A DNA stretch of 11,112 bases from Deltaproteobacteria bacterium. GTDB taxonomy: Bacteria; Desulfobacterota; Desulfobacteria; Desulfobacterales; UBA11574. The notes under the pieces were generated by a model, which had not been told where the DNA came from, searched no databases, and saw only the letters and a program-made list of their open reading frames with translations. Position numbers and translations under genes: made by a program. The DNA lies in assembly GCA_019313505.1 (NCBI GenBank), contig JAFDBA010000060.1:1-11112 (forward strand). The letters are read 5' to 3'. Below, piece after piece: positions 1-7,957 of this stretch. Numbering within the stretch: the first letter of the stretch is position 1; the number at the start of each line of letters is the position of its first letter.

Positions 1-1
1 G

Positions 2-97
2 GTTCTTCCGCAACAGGGAGAGATGCCTGCAGGGGTTATTACCGCAATGATAGGCGCACCCCTTTTTATCTTTTTATTAAAAAAAACCCGGCGATAA
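2..97 (+). CDS. btuC: BtuC/FecCD-family ABC importer permease, C-terminal fragment
   Basis: Only the last 31 codons are present; the gene starts upstream of the window. The visible tail has the pattern Met-Pro-Ala-Gly-Val-Ile-Thr-Ala-Met-Ile-Gly-Ala-Pro followed by a hydrophobic stretch and a basic end (Lys-Lys-Thr-Arg-Arg). This is the characteristic C-terminus of FecCD/BtuC inner-membrane permeases, in which 'GxxTAxIGxPxF' precedes the last membrane helix. The stop codon is one base before the ATG of the ATPase gene, so the two are almost certainly co-translated subunits of one importer. The family also carries iron-siderophore and haem. A corrinoid substrate is inferred from the cobalamin genes that follow. 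Confidence 0.8.
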   Translation, partial: VLPQQGEMPAGVITAMIGAPLFIFLLKKTRR

Positions 98-98
98 T

Positions 99-905
99 AT
101 GGCTATAGATGTTAAAAATCTGAATTATTATTATGGGGATTTTCCGGCTTTGAAAAATATTACCTTTTCTGTCGCAACGGGTAATTTTTTCATCATCATA
201 GGTCCAAACGGTTCAGGAAAAACCACATTGCTGAAAATGATGGCCGGAATCTTAAAATCTCAAACCCATCAACTGATGATACTGAACCGTCCTATTAATC
301 AATATAGTCGCAAGGCTCTGGCACGAACCATTGCTTTTGTTCCTCAGATGATACCGGTCGATTTCCCTTTTACGGTAACCGAAATTGTACTTATGGGTCG
401 ATCACCCTATCTCGGCATGCTGGGACTCGAACAAGAAAAAGATTTGGAAATTGCAAAACAAGCGCTCACTTTTGCCGGCGTAGAACATCTGGCACATCGA
501 AAATTAGATCAGTTAAGCGGCGGGGAACAGCAGCGGGTCTTTGTTGCAAAAGCCATTTGTCAGGAACCCGAAATTATTCTTCTGGATGAGCCTACTGCGT
601 CTCTGGATCTTGCTCACCAGGTCCGGCTAATGGATTTAATGGAAAAATTAAAAAATGAAACAGGGATTACCGTGGTTATGGTTTCCCATGACGTAAATCT
701 GGCGGCAATGTACGGCGATCGATTGCTTTTACTCAATAAGGGGGAAATCGTACAGATAGGGAATCCAAAAGAAGTTCTCACCTTCCAAACATTGGAACAA
801 GTTTATGGCTGCACACTCCTGGTGGACGAAAACCCCCTCGGCAAAACTCCCCGGGTTACACCGGTACCCGGAAAATATATGAACGTCGACAGGAAGGAAG
901 AATAA
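99..905 (+). CDS. btuD: ABC transporter ATP-binding protein, probable corrinoid importer (BtuD-like)
   Basis: This 268-residue protein is a complete ATPase of the FecE/BtuD/HmuV class, which energises uptake through a BtuC-type permease at the cytoplasmic membrane. Visible motifs in order are Walker A GPNGSGKT (about residues 35-42), a Q-loop in FVPQ (near 83), the ABC signature LSGGEQQR (near 138), Walker B IILLDEPTASLD (near 159) and the switch histidine in VSHD (near 198). Length is normal for the family. The ATG lies one base after the permease stop and has no strong Shine-Dalgarno sequence, which fits translational coupling. Sequence alone cannot separate B12 from siderophore or haem importers. 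The adjoining cobO-cobQ-cobU-cobS genes favour corrinoid transport. Confidence 0.85.
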   Translation: MAIDVKNLNYYYGDFPALKNITFSVATGNFFIIIGPNGSGKTTLLKMMAGILKSQTHQLMILNRPINQYSRKALARTIAFVPQMIPVDFPFTVTEIVLMGRSPYLGMLGLEQEKDLEIAKQALTFAGVEHLAHRKLDQLSGGEQQRVFVAKAICQEPEIILLDEPTASLDLAHQVRLMDLMEKLKNETGITVVMVSHDVNLAAMYGDRLLLLNKGEIVQIGNPKEVLTFQTLEQVYGCTLLVDENPLGKTPRVTPVPGKYMNVDRKEE

Positions 906-962
906 TAGGTTGGCGTTCGCCGCAGGTTTACCTGTAACATGATTTCTTCCGGGAGATATTTT

Positions 963-1478
963 ATGAACGGATATATACAGGTCTATACTGGAAACGGAAA
1001 GGGAAAGACCACGGCCGCCCTTGGCCTGTCCATAAGGGCTGCCGGTGCGGGGCTGAAAGTATTTATCGCGCAGTTCATCAAGATGGGTGAGTATAGCGAA
1101 ATCAATGCACTCAAAAGGTTTGCCGACCTTATCACCATCGAGCAATACGGCCTTGGCCGGTTTATTAAAGGTAAACCCTCATCTGAGGATATCCAAGCTG
1201 CCGGGAAAGGCCTCGAACGTATAGAAAACATAATCGCTTTAGGAGAGTACCATGTGGTTATACTTGAAGAAGCCAATGTAGCCGTAACGTGCGGACTTTT
1301 TTCAGTAGAAGATCTTCTTAAAATTATTGATATGAAACCGGATGATCTCGAAATCGTCATCACCGGCAGAAACGCAATGCCTGAAATCATTGAACGGGCG
1401 GATCTGGTCACAGAAATGAAGGAAATCAAACATTATTATCAGAAAGGAGTCAAAGCCAGGGTTGGAATCGAGAAATAA
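963..1478 (+). CDS. cobO: Corrinoid adenosyltransferase (CobA/CobO/BtuR family)
   Basis: The enzyme transfers the adenosyl group of ATP to cob(I)yrinate a,c-diamide or cobinamide, giving the coenzyme form that later enzymes need. The 171-residue product starts with a short beta strand and a P-loop GNGKGKTT at residues 10-17, the family hallmark. It keeps VITGR (near 137), ADLVTEM and KHYYQKGVKARVGIE at the C-terminus. The acidic strand end reads ILEEAN where most relatives have LDE. I chose ATG 963 over the in-frame ATG at 939 because GGGAG at 951-955 sits 7 nt upstream and the protein then begins at the conserved strand. It lacks the ~20 extra N-terminal residues of the enterobacterial protein. 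The next gene starts inside its 3' end. Confidence 0.93.
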   Translation: MNGYIQVYTGNGKGKTTAALGLSIRAAGAGLKVFIAQFIKMGEYSEINALKRFADLITIEQYGLGRFIKGKPSSEDIQAAGKGLERIENIIALGEYHVVILEEANVAVTCGLFSVEDLLKIIDMKPDDLEIVITGRNAMPEIIERADLVTEMKEIKHYYQKGVKARVGIEK

Positions 1479-2964
1479 AAAAAAAGCCCCTTGCCTTGCG
1501 GTATTCGGAACCGGTTCCGATGTGGGGAAAAGTATTATTACAACGGCGATTTGCCGCATTTTTGTTAATAAAGGGATAAGCATTGCACCCTTTAAGGCAC
1601 AGAATATGTCGAACAATTCCGGCATCACTCCGGAAGGTCTGGAAATGGGCCGGGCGCAGATTGTTCAGGCGGAAGCAGCAAAAATACCTCCACATGTGGA
1701 TATGAACCCCATCCTTTTAAAACCTACCAGTGATGTGGGGTCGCAGGTTGTGTTTTTCGGAAAAGCGGTAGGAAACAGCACGGCAGCAGATTACCACACA
1801 AAAAAAGAACAGTTCTTTCCAAGCACATGCGCAGCCCTGGATCGACTAAGAGATAAATACAAGTTTGTTGTGATGGAAGGCGCCGGTTCCTGTGCTGAAG
1901 TCAACCTTATGCCCCATGACATCGTGAATTTCCAAATGGCAGAATATGCGGGTGCATCTGTTATCCTGGTTGCGGATATCCACAAAGGGGGAGTCTTTGC
2001 ACAGATTGTCGGAACCCTGGAATGTCTTCCGAAATCACAACAAAATCAGATATCAGGATTTATTATCAACCGGTTCAGAGGGGATATTCATCTGTTTAAA
2101 GACGGGATAAACTGGATAGAACAAAGAACAAAAAAGAAAGTGTTCGGTGTACTTCCATGGTATAATCATATCAATATAGAAGCAGAAGATTCCGTTGTCA
2201 TTGAAAATCCCGCCAGGGTTTTAGATAAAGACCTCAACACACCGGCAATAGCTGTCATACGCATCCCCCACATTTCAAATTTTACTGATTTTGCCCCTCT
2301 CTCCGGTATTGAGAACATCAATATTTATTTTATTGAAAAGCCTCAGGAACTTGATCTGTTCAAGGCAGTTATCCTTCCCGGATCCAAGAATACGTGCTTT
2401 GATCTTAAATGGCTTAAAAAAACCGGATGGGCGGATAAACTTGTTTCATATGCAAATAAAGGTGGATACATACTTGGCATTTGCGGAGGTTACCAGATGA
2501 TGGGAAAATATATTCACGATCCGGACGGACTGGAGGGTGAACCGGGTACCGTGCAGGGGCTGTCCCTTCTGCCCGTGGAAACCATTTTAAAAGCCCCTAA
2601 AACAACCACACTGACTCAGTTTTCCTGGGAGGGCATTTCCGGCGCCGGATATGAAATCCATATGGGACAAACCCTCCGCTTTGCAGGCAGATCTTTGTTT
2701 CGAGTCCTTGAGCAAAACAGTATATCCTGCAACAAAGAAGACGGTTGTATTACAAATAACGCGATGGTGCTGGGAACTTATATCCATGGTCTGTTTGATA
2801 CCCCGGCAATCACCAAACACTGGCTAAACCACATCGGCCTCAACGGCATGAAACTTACCGAAACTCATGGACTTGCAGCCAGAAATAAAGAATATGACCT
2901 TCTGGCTGAACATTTTGAAAAGTATGTGGACACGGAAAAGATTTTTAAGTATTTAGACGGTTAA
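1462..2964 (+). CDS. cobQ: Adenosylcobyric acid synthase, glutamine-hydrolysing (CobQ/CbiP)
   Basis: This enzyme amidates side chains b, d, e and g of adenosylcobyrinic a,c-diamide using ATP and glutamine. The 500-residue length is typical. The N-terminal dethiobiotin-synthetase-like domain has GTGSDVGKS as its P-loop (about residues 17-25), then APFKAQNMSNNS and DMNPILLKP. The class I glutamine amidotransferase domain has its nucleophile Cys341 in GICGGYQM and the catalytic histidine at about 442 in TYIHGLFD. The start is a TTG at 1462 that overlaps cobO by 17 nt; AAGGAG at 1444-1449 is 12 nt upstream, rather far. The codons after it include most of a run of nine A. The exact start is less certain than the function. 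Confidence 0.93.
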   Translation: MESRNKKKAPCLAVFGTGSDVGKSIITTAICRIFVNKGISIAPFKAQNMSNNSGITPEGLEMGRAQIVQAEAAKIPPHVDMNPILLKPTSDVGSQVVFFGKAVGNSTAADYHTKKEQFFPSTCAALDRLRDKYKFVVMEGAGSCAEVNLMPHDIVNFQMAEYAGASVILVADIHKGGVFAQIVGTLECLPKSQQNQISGFIINRFRGDIHLFKDGINWIEQRTKKKVFGVLPWYNHINIEAEDSVVIENPARVLDKDLNTPAIAVIRIPHISNFTDFAPLSGIENINIYFIEKPQELDLFKAVILPGSKNTCFDLKWLKKTGWADKLVSYANKGGYILGICGGYQMMGKYIHDPDGLEGEPGTVQGLSLLPVETILKAPKTTTLTQFSWEGISGAGYEIHMGQTLRFAGRSLFRVLEQNSISCNKEDGCITNNAMVLGTYIHGLFDTPAITKHWLNHIGLNGMKLTETHGLAARNKEYDLLAEHFEKYVDTEKIFKYLDG

Positions 2965-3016
2965 CAAATTTATCGAATTTCGTATTGCCGGCTTGCCCGG
3001 GTCAGGACATGGATTA

Positions 3017-3535
3017 ATGAAAGAAACAGTTCTTGTTATCGGAGGCTGCAGAAGCGGCAAAAGCAGCCATGCTCTGTATCTTGCAAATCAGATTCCCGGA
3101 CAAAAAATCTTTATTGCCACCTGCACACCCCATGACAAAGAAATGGAAGGACGGGTTTTGCTCCATAAAAAACAGAGAAGCCGGGCCTGGTCGACCCTTG
3201 AAGTGCCGGTCCGTTTACCCGAAGAAATTAGTAAAAACAGTCGAAAAGAAAATGTAATCCTGGTCGATTGCCTGACCCTCTGGATCAGTAATCTATTTCT
3301 GGAAAACAATGATCAGAGTAATATGGACGGACACATCGGAAAACTGATACAATCTCTTAAAAAAGCCGAATGTCCGATAATTTTGGTATCAAACGAAGTT
3401 GGAACCGGCATTGTCCCTGAAAACAGACTGGCCCGGCTTTTCAGGGATGCTGCCGGATTTACGAACCAGAGAGTAGCGGCATGTGCGGATAAAGTGATAT
3501 GGATGGTTGCCGGCATCCCTGTGGGAGTAAAATGA
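3017..3535 (+). CDS. cobU: Adenosylcobinamide kinase / adenosylcobinamide-phosphate guanylyltransferase
   Basis: CobU phosphorylates adenosylcobinamide and attaches GMP to give adenosylcobinamide-GDP, the activated half of the nucleotide-loop joining reaction. The 172-residue product has the P-loop GGCRSGKS at residues 9-16. His50 in LLHKKQRSRAW corresponds to the guanylylated histidine region, followed by ILVDCLTLW (Walker B-like) and SNEVGTGIVPENRLAR. ATG 3017 is preferred over the upstream TTG at 2993 because AGGA at 3004-3007 has a good 9-nt spacing and the protein then starts just before the first strand. The stop overlaps the cobS start codon in an ATGA arrangement. A 52-nt gap after cobQ shows no promoter or terminator I can support. 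Confidence 0.94.
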   Translation: MKETVLVIGGCRSGKSSHALYLANQIPGQKIFIATCTPHDKEMEGRVLLHKKQRSRAWSTLEVPVRLPEEISKNSRKENVILVDCLTLWISNLFLENNDQSNMDGHIGKLIQSLKKAECPIILVSNEVGTGIVPENRLARLFRDAAGFTNQRVAACADKVIWMVAGIPVGVK

Positions 3536-4257
3536 AACGGTTAATAGCTGCAATACAATTTCTCACCATTATTCCCATGGGCAAACCGGCGATATATGAT
3601 CCCAGGGGAATGATTCCGTATTTCCCGATTGTGGGATTGATTATAGGCACCCTTGTATCCATATTTGATTATGTGGCCCTAAAACTCTGGCCGGAACCTG
3701 TGGTTGCCGTCCTGGACGTTGTTTTTCTTGTTGTCATCACGGCAGCGCTTCACCTTGACGGACTGGGCGATACCGCCGACGGCCTGCTGGGACACCATAC
3801 CAAAGAAAAGGCGCTTACCATAATGAAAGACAGTCGTATCGGCGCCATGGGTCTGGTGGCAATAATTTGCGGATTGGCTGTCAAATGGGGGGGTATCCTT
3901 CATCTTGAAGCGAACCGGGCGCTTTTGATTGCTCTTATCCCTGCCTACGCCAGGGGCGGTATGGTGTTCGGCATACGCTTTTTAGCGTACGGAAGACCGG
4001 ACGGCGGCACCGGACAAGATTGTTTTGGTGAACCTTTGAAGTTTTATGCGTTCTGCGGTTTGCTTATTCCGGTGGCACTTTCATATTTTTTAGGGTGGCG
4101 GGGAATCTGGTTAAACATTTGCTTTATACTTATAACTTCAACCCTCCTTTTTTACTACAATAAACGGATTGGATGCATTACCGGCGACATGCTGGGCACA
4201 ATGACCGAGGTTACCGAATCAATGCTTTTTTTACTGGTTTCAATGGGGAGTTATTAA
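3532..4257 (+). CDS. cobS: Adenosylcobinamide-GDP ribazoletransferase (cobalamin synthase)
   Basis: CobS is an integral membrane enzyme that joins adenosylcobinamide-GDP with an alpha-ribotide or riboside to complete the cobamide. The 241-residue product is very hydrophobic with several predicted membrane segments. It carries the family core ALHLDGLGDTADGLLG (near residues 63-78), whose acidic residues bind metal, and KDSRIGAMG about 20 residues later. ATG 3532 overlaps the cobU stop by four bases (ATGA), with GGGAG just upstream, so translation is probably coupled. An in-frame ATG at 3499 would add 11 residues not expected in the family. Its stop shares one base with the cobD start. Confidence 0.94.
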   Translation: MKRLIAAIQFLTIIPMGKPAIYDPRGMIPYFPIVGLIIGTLVSIFDYVALKLWPEPVVAVLDVVFLVVITAALHLDGLGDTADGLLGHHTKEKALTIMKDSRIGAMGLVAIICGLAVKWGGILHLEANRALLIALIPAYARGGMVFGIRFLAYGRPDGGTGQDCFGEPLKFYAFCGLLIPVALSYFLGWRGIWLNICFILITSTLLFYYNKRIGCITGDMLGTMTEVTESMLFLLVSMGSY

Positions 4258-5357
4258 TGTTGAAAGGACACGGCGGAAATATTTATGATCTGGCGCAACA
4301 ACTTGGTTGCCATCCGTCTAATATTGTGGATATGAGCAGTAACATGAACCCATTGGGCCCTCCTGAAGACCTGGTTGACTTACTGCAGGAAAATATAAAA
4401 ACCATAGCCACACTGCCGGAAGTGGACGCGAATCGTACGGTAAACATGTTTGCCGGACGGTACGATATCGATCCTGAACGGGTTATTGCCGGAAACGGGA
4501 CCACACAGTTTATCTATTCCATACCCAGGCTCCTTGAAACAAAAAAGGCGCTGATTTTCGGACCCACATATGCCGATTATGCAGATGCATGCGCCATGCA
4601 CCATATTCCTTATGATTACTCTAATTCAGAAGAATCTGTGGATTTCGAGCATGATATTAAGGCAGCGGCACAACAGATCCAAGACTATGATGCGGTTTTC
4701 ATCTGCAACCCCAACAATCCCACAGGCAATATCATTCCGACCTCCGACCTTGAACACCTTTGCAAATCCCATGCAGATGTAAATTTTGTTATCGATGAAT
4801 CGTATCTTATGTTCATAGACGGATCCAACAAGCAAAGCATGATAAGATCAACGCTCCCCAATGTAATGGTTTTGAATTCAATGTCTAAATTTTTCACGAT
4901 TCCGGGTTTAAGGATCGGGTTTTTGATATCCTCCCCCGTAGTTATTAAAAAATTCAAGACATACTTACTTCCCTGGAGTGTTAACAGCCTGGCCCAGATG
5001 GCAGTGCAGTATCTGATGAGACAAACGACCCAAGTCGAAAAGTTTATTAAAAATACAGTAAATTTTATTGCTCGTGAAAGAGACATACTGTTTGAAACCT
5101 TCAAAAATTCATCGGCCATAAAACTTTTCCCGAGCAACACTTCTTTTATCCTTGCAAGACTTTACGGAAACCTGACCGCTGACGGCCTCGGTAACCATTT
5201 GGCACAGGATCGGATTCTCATTAGGAACTGCGCAAATTTCAATGGCCTTTCTGATCGTTTTGTCCGATTTTCTTTGAAAACAAGTGAAATTAACCGCATG
5301 TTTGCGAAAAAACTATTGGCACGGATTTCTCAGGAAGAATCAGCTGGAAAAGATGAA

Positions 5358-5558
<201 letters not shown>

Positions 5559-5590
5559 AGGGTGTTAAAGCTTAAACATTTATCTCGGAT

Positions 5591-6556
5591 ATGGAACTTT
5601 CTATCGCAGGATATATCTTACCCGCTGCATTTATACTTGATCTTGTTTTAGGTGATCCAATAATCTTACCCCATCCCATTCGGTGGTTAGGCCGGGTCAT
5701 AACAGCCGGTGAACCGTTTTTCAGGAACCTGAATTTAAGGCTTTCTATCTCCGGTGCCATTTTTGCGGTATCCCTTATCGCAGGAACCTGGACCCTGACC
5801 TTTGTCCTGATAAAAACCGCTCAATGCATACATCCTCTGGTCAAGGCCGGTGCTGAGATTCTGATACTCTATTATTGCATTTCAATTCGTTCTCTGGAAA
5901 GTTCGGCCATGGCGGTTTTCAGAGCCCTTAGCCAAACCCGACTTGATGATGCGAAAGCAAAGGTTTCCCTTATTGTGGGCAGGGATGTTGAAAACCTTAA
6001 CCCGGATGGAATCTCCCGTGCCACCGTGGAAACTGTGGGTGAGAATTTAGTGGATGGCGTCATATCCCCCCTTTTCTATGCTGCAATGGGTGGCGCCCCG
6101 TTAGCAATGGCTTATAAAATGATAAACACACTCGATTCCATGATCGGGTATAAAAATGACAAATACCAGGATTTCGGAAAAGTTGCCGCCAGAATAGACG
6201 ATATCGCAAATTTTATTCCGGCTCGCATTTCAATCCTTGTTATATCCGTTGCAGCCAAAATCCTTACCGGTCACGGCGCACGTACATTTCAAACCGCCCT
6301 GACCGAAGGAGTCAACCATACAAGCCCCAACGCCGGGTATTCGGAAGCAGCTTTTGCAGGCGCCCTCGGAGTTCGGCTCGGCGGCCCCAATTATTATCAC
6401 GGCCGTCTTGTGTCCAAACCTTATTTGGGAGTACCATTCAAACAAATTAACCGGAATCATATTAAAAAGGCATGTGATCTGATGATGCTTTCGGCGCTGA
6501 TATGGATGGTTGTGTTGGTGATCATACTATGTTTTTTATCGATTTTAATAAGATAG
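5591..6556 (+). CDS. cbiB: Adenosylcobinamide-phosphate synthase (CbiB)
   Basis: CbiB is a membrane protein that condenses adenosylcobyric acid with aminopropanol phosphate from CobD to form adenosylcobinamide phosphate. The 321-residue length is typical. It begins with a hydrophobic helix leading into DLVLGDP and PHPIRWLGR (about residues 16-36). The central family signature includes VGRDVENLNP, ATVETVGENLVDGVISPLFY and MINTLDSMIGYKNDKYQDFGKVAARIDD. NHTSPNAGYSEAAFAGALGVRLGG follows before a final membrane helix. No strong Shine-Dalgarno sequence is visible before ATG 5591; the start is chosen because the N-terminus matches the family. The gene is bracketed by two copies of the same repeat element, unlike its tightly packed neighbours upstream. 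Confidence 0.94.
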   Translation: MELSIAGYILPAAFILDLVLGDPIILPHPIRWLGRVITAGEPFFRNLNLRLSISGAIFAVSLIAGTWTLTFVLIKTAQCIHPLVKAGAEILILYYCISIRSLESSAMAVFRALSQTRLDDAKAKVSLIVGRDVENLNPDGISRATVETVGENLVDGVISPLFYAAMGGAPLAMAYKMINTLDSMIGYKNDKYQDFGKVAARIDDIANFIPARISILVISVAAKILTGHGARTFQTALTEGVNHTSPNAGYSEAAFAGALGVRLGGPNYYHGRLVSKPYLGVPFKQINRNHIKKACDLMMLSALIWMVVLVIILCFLSILIR

Positions 6557-6866
6557 GGGCCTCTCACCATAAGCGCTAAGTTTTTTTCGTTATAAGAACT
6601 GTGGAGGGTTTACTGAAAAAGATGAACATCGAACATCGAACGTCCAACATCGAATGATGAATGAAAAACTAATTTTGAACAGCTAATGCTGATAGAGAAA
6701 AAAATAGTCGTTAACGTTTTACATTGAATTTTTAAAAACAAATGAAATTTAATTGCGGAGCGAAGCGACATCATTATTCGACGTTCAACGTTGGATGTTC
6801 GATGTTGGACGTTCATATTTTAGTTGGAATGCTTGATTAGTGAAAAAATATCAAGAGGTTTAGCCA
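6557..6866. other. Intergenic region between cbiB and the CbiR-like gene
   Basis: This 310-bp gap has no credible gene. Repeat copy 2 fills about two thirds of it. The 58 bases before the element contain a T run (TTTTTTT near 6582-6588) but no convincing stem before it, so I do not call a terminator. The last ~45 bases hold the Shine-Dalgarno AAGAGG (6853-6858) of the next gene. I cannot support a promoter here. Confidence 0.6.
6615..6820. repeat. Inverted-repeat (MITE-like) element, copy 2
   Basis: This element is a second copy of the one at 5358-5558, in the same orientation. The left arm 6617-6655 is identical over 39 bases to 5359-5397. Two right-side blocks are also identical: 6764-6786 with 5494-5516, and 6795-6816 with 5532-5553. 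The A+T-rich middle (about 6656-6750) has diverged from copy 1. The right end reads GTTCATATTTT against the left GAAAAAGATGAAC. Conserved arms with a variable core and no encoded protein fit a non-autonomous or structural repeat family. Confidence 0.85.
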
Positions 6867-7679
6867 ATGTACCCTCCCCTGCCCAAGTCATACAAAGGTT
6901 TATATCCATTCAAATTAGGCACCACATCTTACATATATCCGTCCGGCTATACGCAGAACGTAAAAATGCTTGCCCCATATGTGGATGAAATCGAACTTCT
7001 ACTCTTTGAAAGTGCTCCGGACAGTCTGCCGTCAAATCATGAGATAAAAAAACTCTTGTCGTTGTCAAAGGAGTTTGATCTTACATATAATGTACATTTG
7101 CCCACCGACATATCCTTGAGTGATCCCGATCCGTCAATCCGGCATGCCGCCATGGAAACCCTGAAAAAAGTCATCGACCTTACTACTTTACTCTGTCCAT
7201 CTACCTACACCCTGCATCTTTCATATGATGAAAAGGGATTCGATTCCGAACGTATAAAAAAGTGGCGGGAACGTCTTTACCGCAGCGTAGGGCGTTTCAT
7301 CGCTACCGGGGTAAACCCTGAAATGATTTCAATTGAAACCCTGACATATCCTATGGAATGGGTAGAAGTAATCTTGAGCGATTTTAATTTTTCGGTCTGT
7401 ATCGATCTTGGTCATCTCATGGTATATGGGTTCGACATGGAAACGGTGTTCAACAGGTATTGCCACCGAACCTCGATCATCCATCTTCACGGCGTTGAAA
7501 ACCATAAAGATCATTTATCATTGGATAGGTTGTCAAAGGAAAAATTAATGATTGTTATGGAGATTTTAAAGCGGTTTAACGGGGTTGTATCTTTGGAAGT
7601 TTTTTCATACCCCCACTTAAAGGACTCATTAACATTTCTGGAAAAACTCTGGCATAAATATCTTGACAATGATCCGTAA
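6867..7679 (+). CDS. cbiR: CbiR-like cobamide remodelling hydrolase (AP-endonuclease-2 superfamily TIM barrel)
   Basis: The 270-residue product has the alternating strand/helix pattern and metal ligands of the AP-endonuclease-2/xylose-isomerase-like TIM-barrel superfamily: His77 in NVHLP, His117 in LHLS, Glu157 in SIET, Asp180 and His183 in IDLGH, His206/His208 in HLHG, Asp215-His216, and Glu244 in LEVF. CbiR, described in Akkermansia muciniphila, belongs to this superfamily and hydrolyses the phosphoribosyl bond of the cobamide nucleotide loop, starting lower-ligand exchange. Placement after cbiB and before a cobalamin riboswitch supports that identity. The expected product, cobinamide phosphate, is the substrate of CobU's guanylyltransferase step. 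ATG 6867 has AAGAGG 8 nt upstream. The alternative is a sugar-phosphate isomerase of the same fold; context makes that less likely. Confidence 0.78.
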   Translation: MYPPLPKSYKGLYPFKLGTTSYIYPSGYTQNVKMLAPYVDEIELLLFESAPDSLPSNHEIKKLLSLSKEFDLTYNVHLPTDISLSDPDPSIRHAAMETLKKVIDLTTLLCPSTYTLHLSYDEKGFDSERIKKWRERLYRSVGRFIATGVNPEMISIETLTYPMEWVEVILSDFNFSVCIDLGHLMVYGFDMETVFNRYCHRTSIIHLHGVENHKDHLSLDRLSKEKLMIVMEILKRFNGVVSLEVFSYPHLKDSLTFLEKLWHKYLDNDP

Positions 7680-7691
7680 TCTATTTAAATA
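7663..7691 (+). promoter_or_regulatory. Possible sigma70-type promoter for the riboswitch transcript
   Basis: A perfect TTGACA (7663-7668) lies in the last codons of the CbiR-like gene, followed at 17 nt by the weak -10 candidate TAAATA (7686-7691). It would start transcription about 20 nt before the riboswitch aptamer. An alternative -10, TATTAT at 7704-7709, has no good -35. The local A+T richness makes chance matches easy. Confidence 0.3.
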
Positions 7692-7716
7692 AGCTCAAAA
7701 ATATATTATACAACTT

Positions 7717-7895
7717 AATGGTGGCCCTTTGGGCATAATAGGGAAACCGGTGAAATTCCGGTACGGACCCGCCGCTGTTACCCCGCTCTTTCCCTTTGGG
7801 GAAAAGGAACTCTTTTAGCATGTTAACGCCACTGTTCTGAAGAATCAGAATGGGAAGGCAGCTAAAAGGGAGGGGGAGTCAGAAGACCTGCCATT
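7717..7895 (+). promoter_or_regulatory. Cobalamin (adenosylcobalamin) riboswitch aptamer
   Basis: The conserved core is present in the right order: GGTGGCCC, ATAATAGGGAA, CCGGTGAAATTCCGGTACGG, CCGCTGTTACCCC, GCCACTG, GGGAAGGC and the B12 box AGTCAGAAGACCTGCC (7877-7892). Supporting helices are P1 AATGG/CCATT (7717-7721 with 7891-7895), ACCGG/CCGGT (7746-7750 with 7758-7762), TTTCCC/GGGAAA in the 7789-7804 arm, CTTTTAGC/GCTAAAAG (7812-7819 with 7861-7868) and TTCTGA/TCAGAA (7835-7840 with 7845-7850). A terminator hairpin follows within 30 nt, so cobalamin should lower expression of the dehydrogenase and the genes behind it. Confidence 0.96.
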
Positions 7896-7920
7896 TTGTT
7901 TGACATTGGGGAAAAGGTAA

Positions 7921-7954
7921 ATCCTCAAGCGGTTACCGCTTGAGGATTTTTTTT
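7921..7954 (+). terminator. Riboswitch-controlled intrinsic terminator
   Basis: A perfect 12-bp stem (7921-7932 with 7936-7947) with a 3-nt loop is followed by eight T (7947-7954). It lies directly after the cobalamin aptamer and ends 3 nt before the ATG of the dehydrogenase. This is the expected off-switch of the expression platform. An antiterminator could form between TTGTTTGA (7896-7903) and TCAAGCGG (7925-7932), partly with G-U pairs; that pairing is a hand proposal. Confidence 0.93.
7942..7945 (+). promoter_or_regulatory. Shine-Dalgarno GAGG buried in the terminator stem
   Basis: GAGG at 7942-7945 is the only purine-rich ribosome-binding candidate before ATG 7958, with a 12-nt spacing made mostly of the T run. 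It is paired in the terminator stem, so the same hairpin that stops transcription would also block initiation on any read-through transcript. Confidence 0.55.
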
Positions 7955-7957
7955 GTT

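Noticed and set aside
921..941. Hairpin CAGG-TTTA-CCTG between the ATPase gene and cobO
   Set aside because: The stem is only four pairs with no T run, too weak to support a regulatory call.
729..1145. Minus-strand reading frame of 138 codons across the ATPase/cobO junction
   Set aside because: It overlaps two well-supported plus-strand genes and has no recognisable motifs.
4685..5140. Minus-strand reading frame of 151 codons
   Set aside because: It lies wholly inside cobD, which has clear aminotransferase motifs, and its translation resembles no family I recognise.
6578..6600. Intrinsic terminator after cbiB
   Set aside because: There is a T run, but the only preceding dyad is the six-base palindrome AGCGCT, which leaves no loop, so I do not call it.
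6610..6816. Minus-strand reading frame of 68 codons spanning repeat copy 2
   Set aside because: It coincides with the repeat, its ends translate the repeat arms into MNVQHRTSNVE- and MFDVHLF-like strings, and it has no domain or Shine-Dalgarno support. It is open by chance because of the arm sequence.
7940..7957. In-frame upstream TTG start for the dehydrogenase
   Set aside because: The codon is in the terminator stem and the added residues come from the T run. The family normally begins at the MKA of ATG 7958.
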